From an uncultured Tannerella sp. (GTDB lineage Bacteria > Bacteroidota > Bacteroidia > Bacteroidales > Tannerellaceae), in the NCBI GenBank assembly GCA_938036405.1, contig CALHPT010000252.1:1-6584 (forward strand): 6,584 nucleotides of DNA, read 5' to 3'. Below are positions 6,520 to 6,584 of this stretch, one piece after another. Positions within the stretch are counted from its first letter, which is position 1, and each line of letters begins with the position of its first letter. The notes beneath the pieces were generated by a model, which did no database searches, had not been told where the DNA came from, and saw only the letters and a list, made by a program, of their open reading frames with translations. A program made the position numbers and the translations under genes.

Positions 6520-6584
6520 GCGCGTTTTGCACTTCCTACCTAGTAGGAACACCAAAACGAGGCGCGTTTTCCACTTCCTACCTA
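6520..6584. repeat. 42-bp-period direct repeat built on a long dyad, cut by the window edge
   Basis: A 23-nt sequence (6520-6542) recurs at 6562-6584 with one mismatch (G6529 versus C6571), giving a period of 42 bp. The first copy and its spacer form a nested dyad: CGTTTTG (6523-6529) with CAAAACG (6553-6559), and inside it TTCCTAC (6533-6539) with GTAGGAA (6543-6549). A CAC lies between the two arms on each side. The second copy reaches the last base, so more copies may lie beyond. There is no sign of a gene. Confidence 0.7.

Noticed and set aside
6520..6584. CRISPR array
   Set aside because: Only two copies of a 23-nt sequence are seen; the 19-nt interval forms part of the same dyad rather than a unique spacer, and no cas gene is present.
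6321..6584. small protein gene on the minus strand downstream of the operon
   Set aside because: Frames at 6188-6440 run antisense through terminators and hairpin repeats and show no domain or signal.

Overview
The window looks like chromosomal DNA of a Bacteroidota bacterium, most likely from the Porphyromonas/Tannerella side of the Bacteroidales. This is inferred from four things: a Bacteroidota-type promoter (TAnnTTTG), starts without Shine-Dalgarno sequences, a TonB-dependent receptor with an N-terminal carboxypeptidase-regulatory-like domain, and a lipoprotein similar to P. gingivalis IhtB/CbiK. The genes are moderately GC-rich, whereas the left flank is AT-rich repeat DNA.

Layout. Positions 1-280 hold about 3.3 copies of an 84-bp tandem repeat that probably continues to the left of the window. 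After a short featureless spacer, a promoter (374-404) drives a long leader that is a clear cobalamin riboswitch (about 411-645). The leader has a B12 box and a downstream hairpin whose loop can kiss the upstream L5 loop. Three tightly packed genes follow on the + strand: a BtuB-like TonB-dependent receptor (681-2855), a second, paralogous receptor overlapping it by ATGA (2852-5056), and a lipoprotein of the CbiK anaerobic cobaltochelatase family (5043-6137) overlapping by 14 nt. Intrinsic-terminator-like hairpins follow. The last 260 bp hold only repeats: a 129-bp element with 11-bp terminal inverted repeats, and a 42-bp-period repeat built around a dyad that runs off the right edge.

How it may work. 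The riboswitch should lower expression when cobalamin is plentiful, so the operon is probably a corrinoid (or related tetrapyrrole) acquisition unit. Two outer-membrane transporters would work with an exported, lipid-anchored protein that has a chelatase fold. No cytoplasmic cobalamin-biosynthesis gene and no inner-membrane BtuCDF transporter is present. That makes a role for the CbiK-like lipoprotein in capturing or remodelling tetrapyrroles outside the cytoplasm more likely than de novo B12 synthesis, but this is inference.
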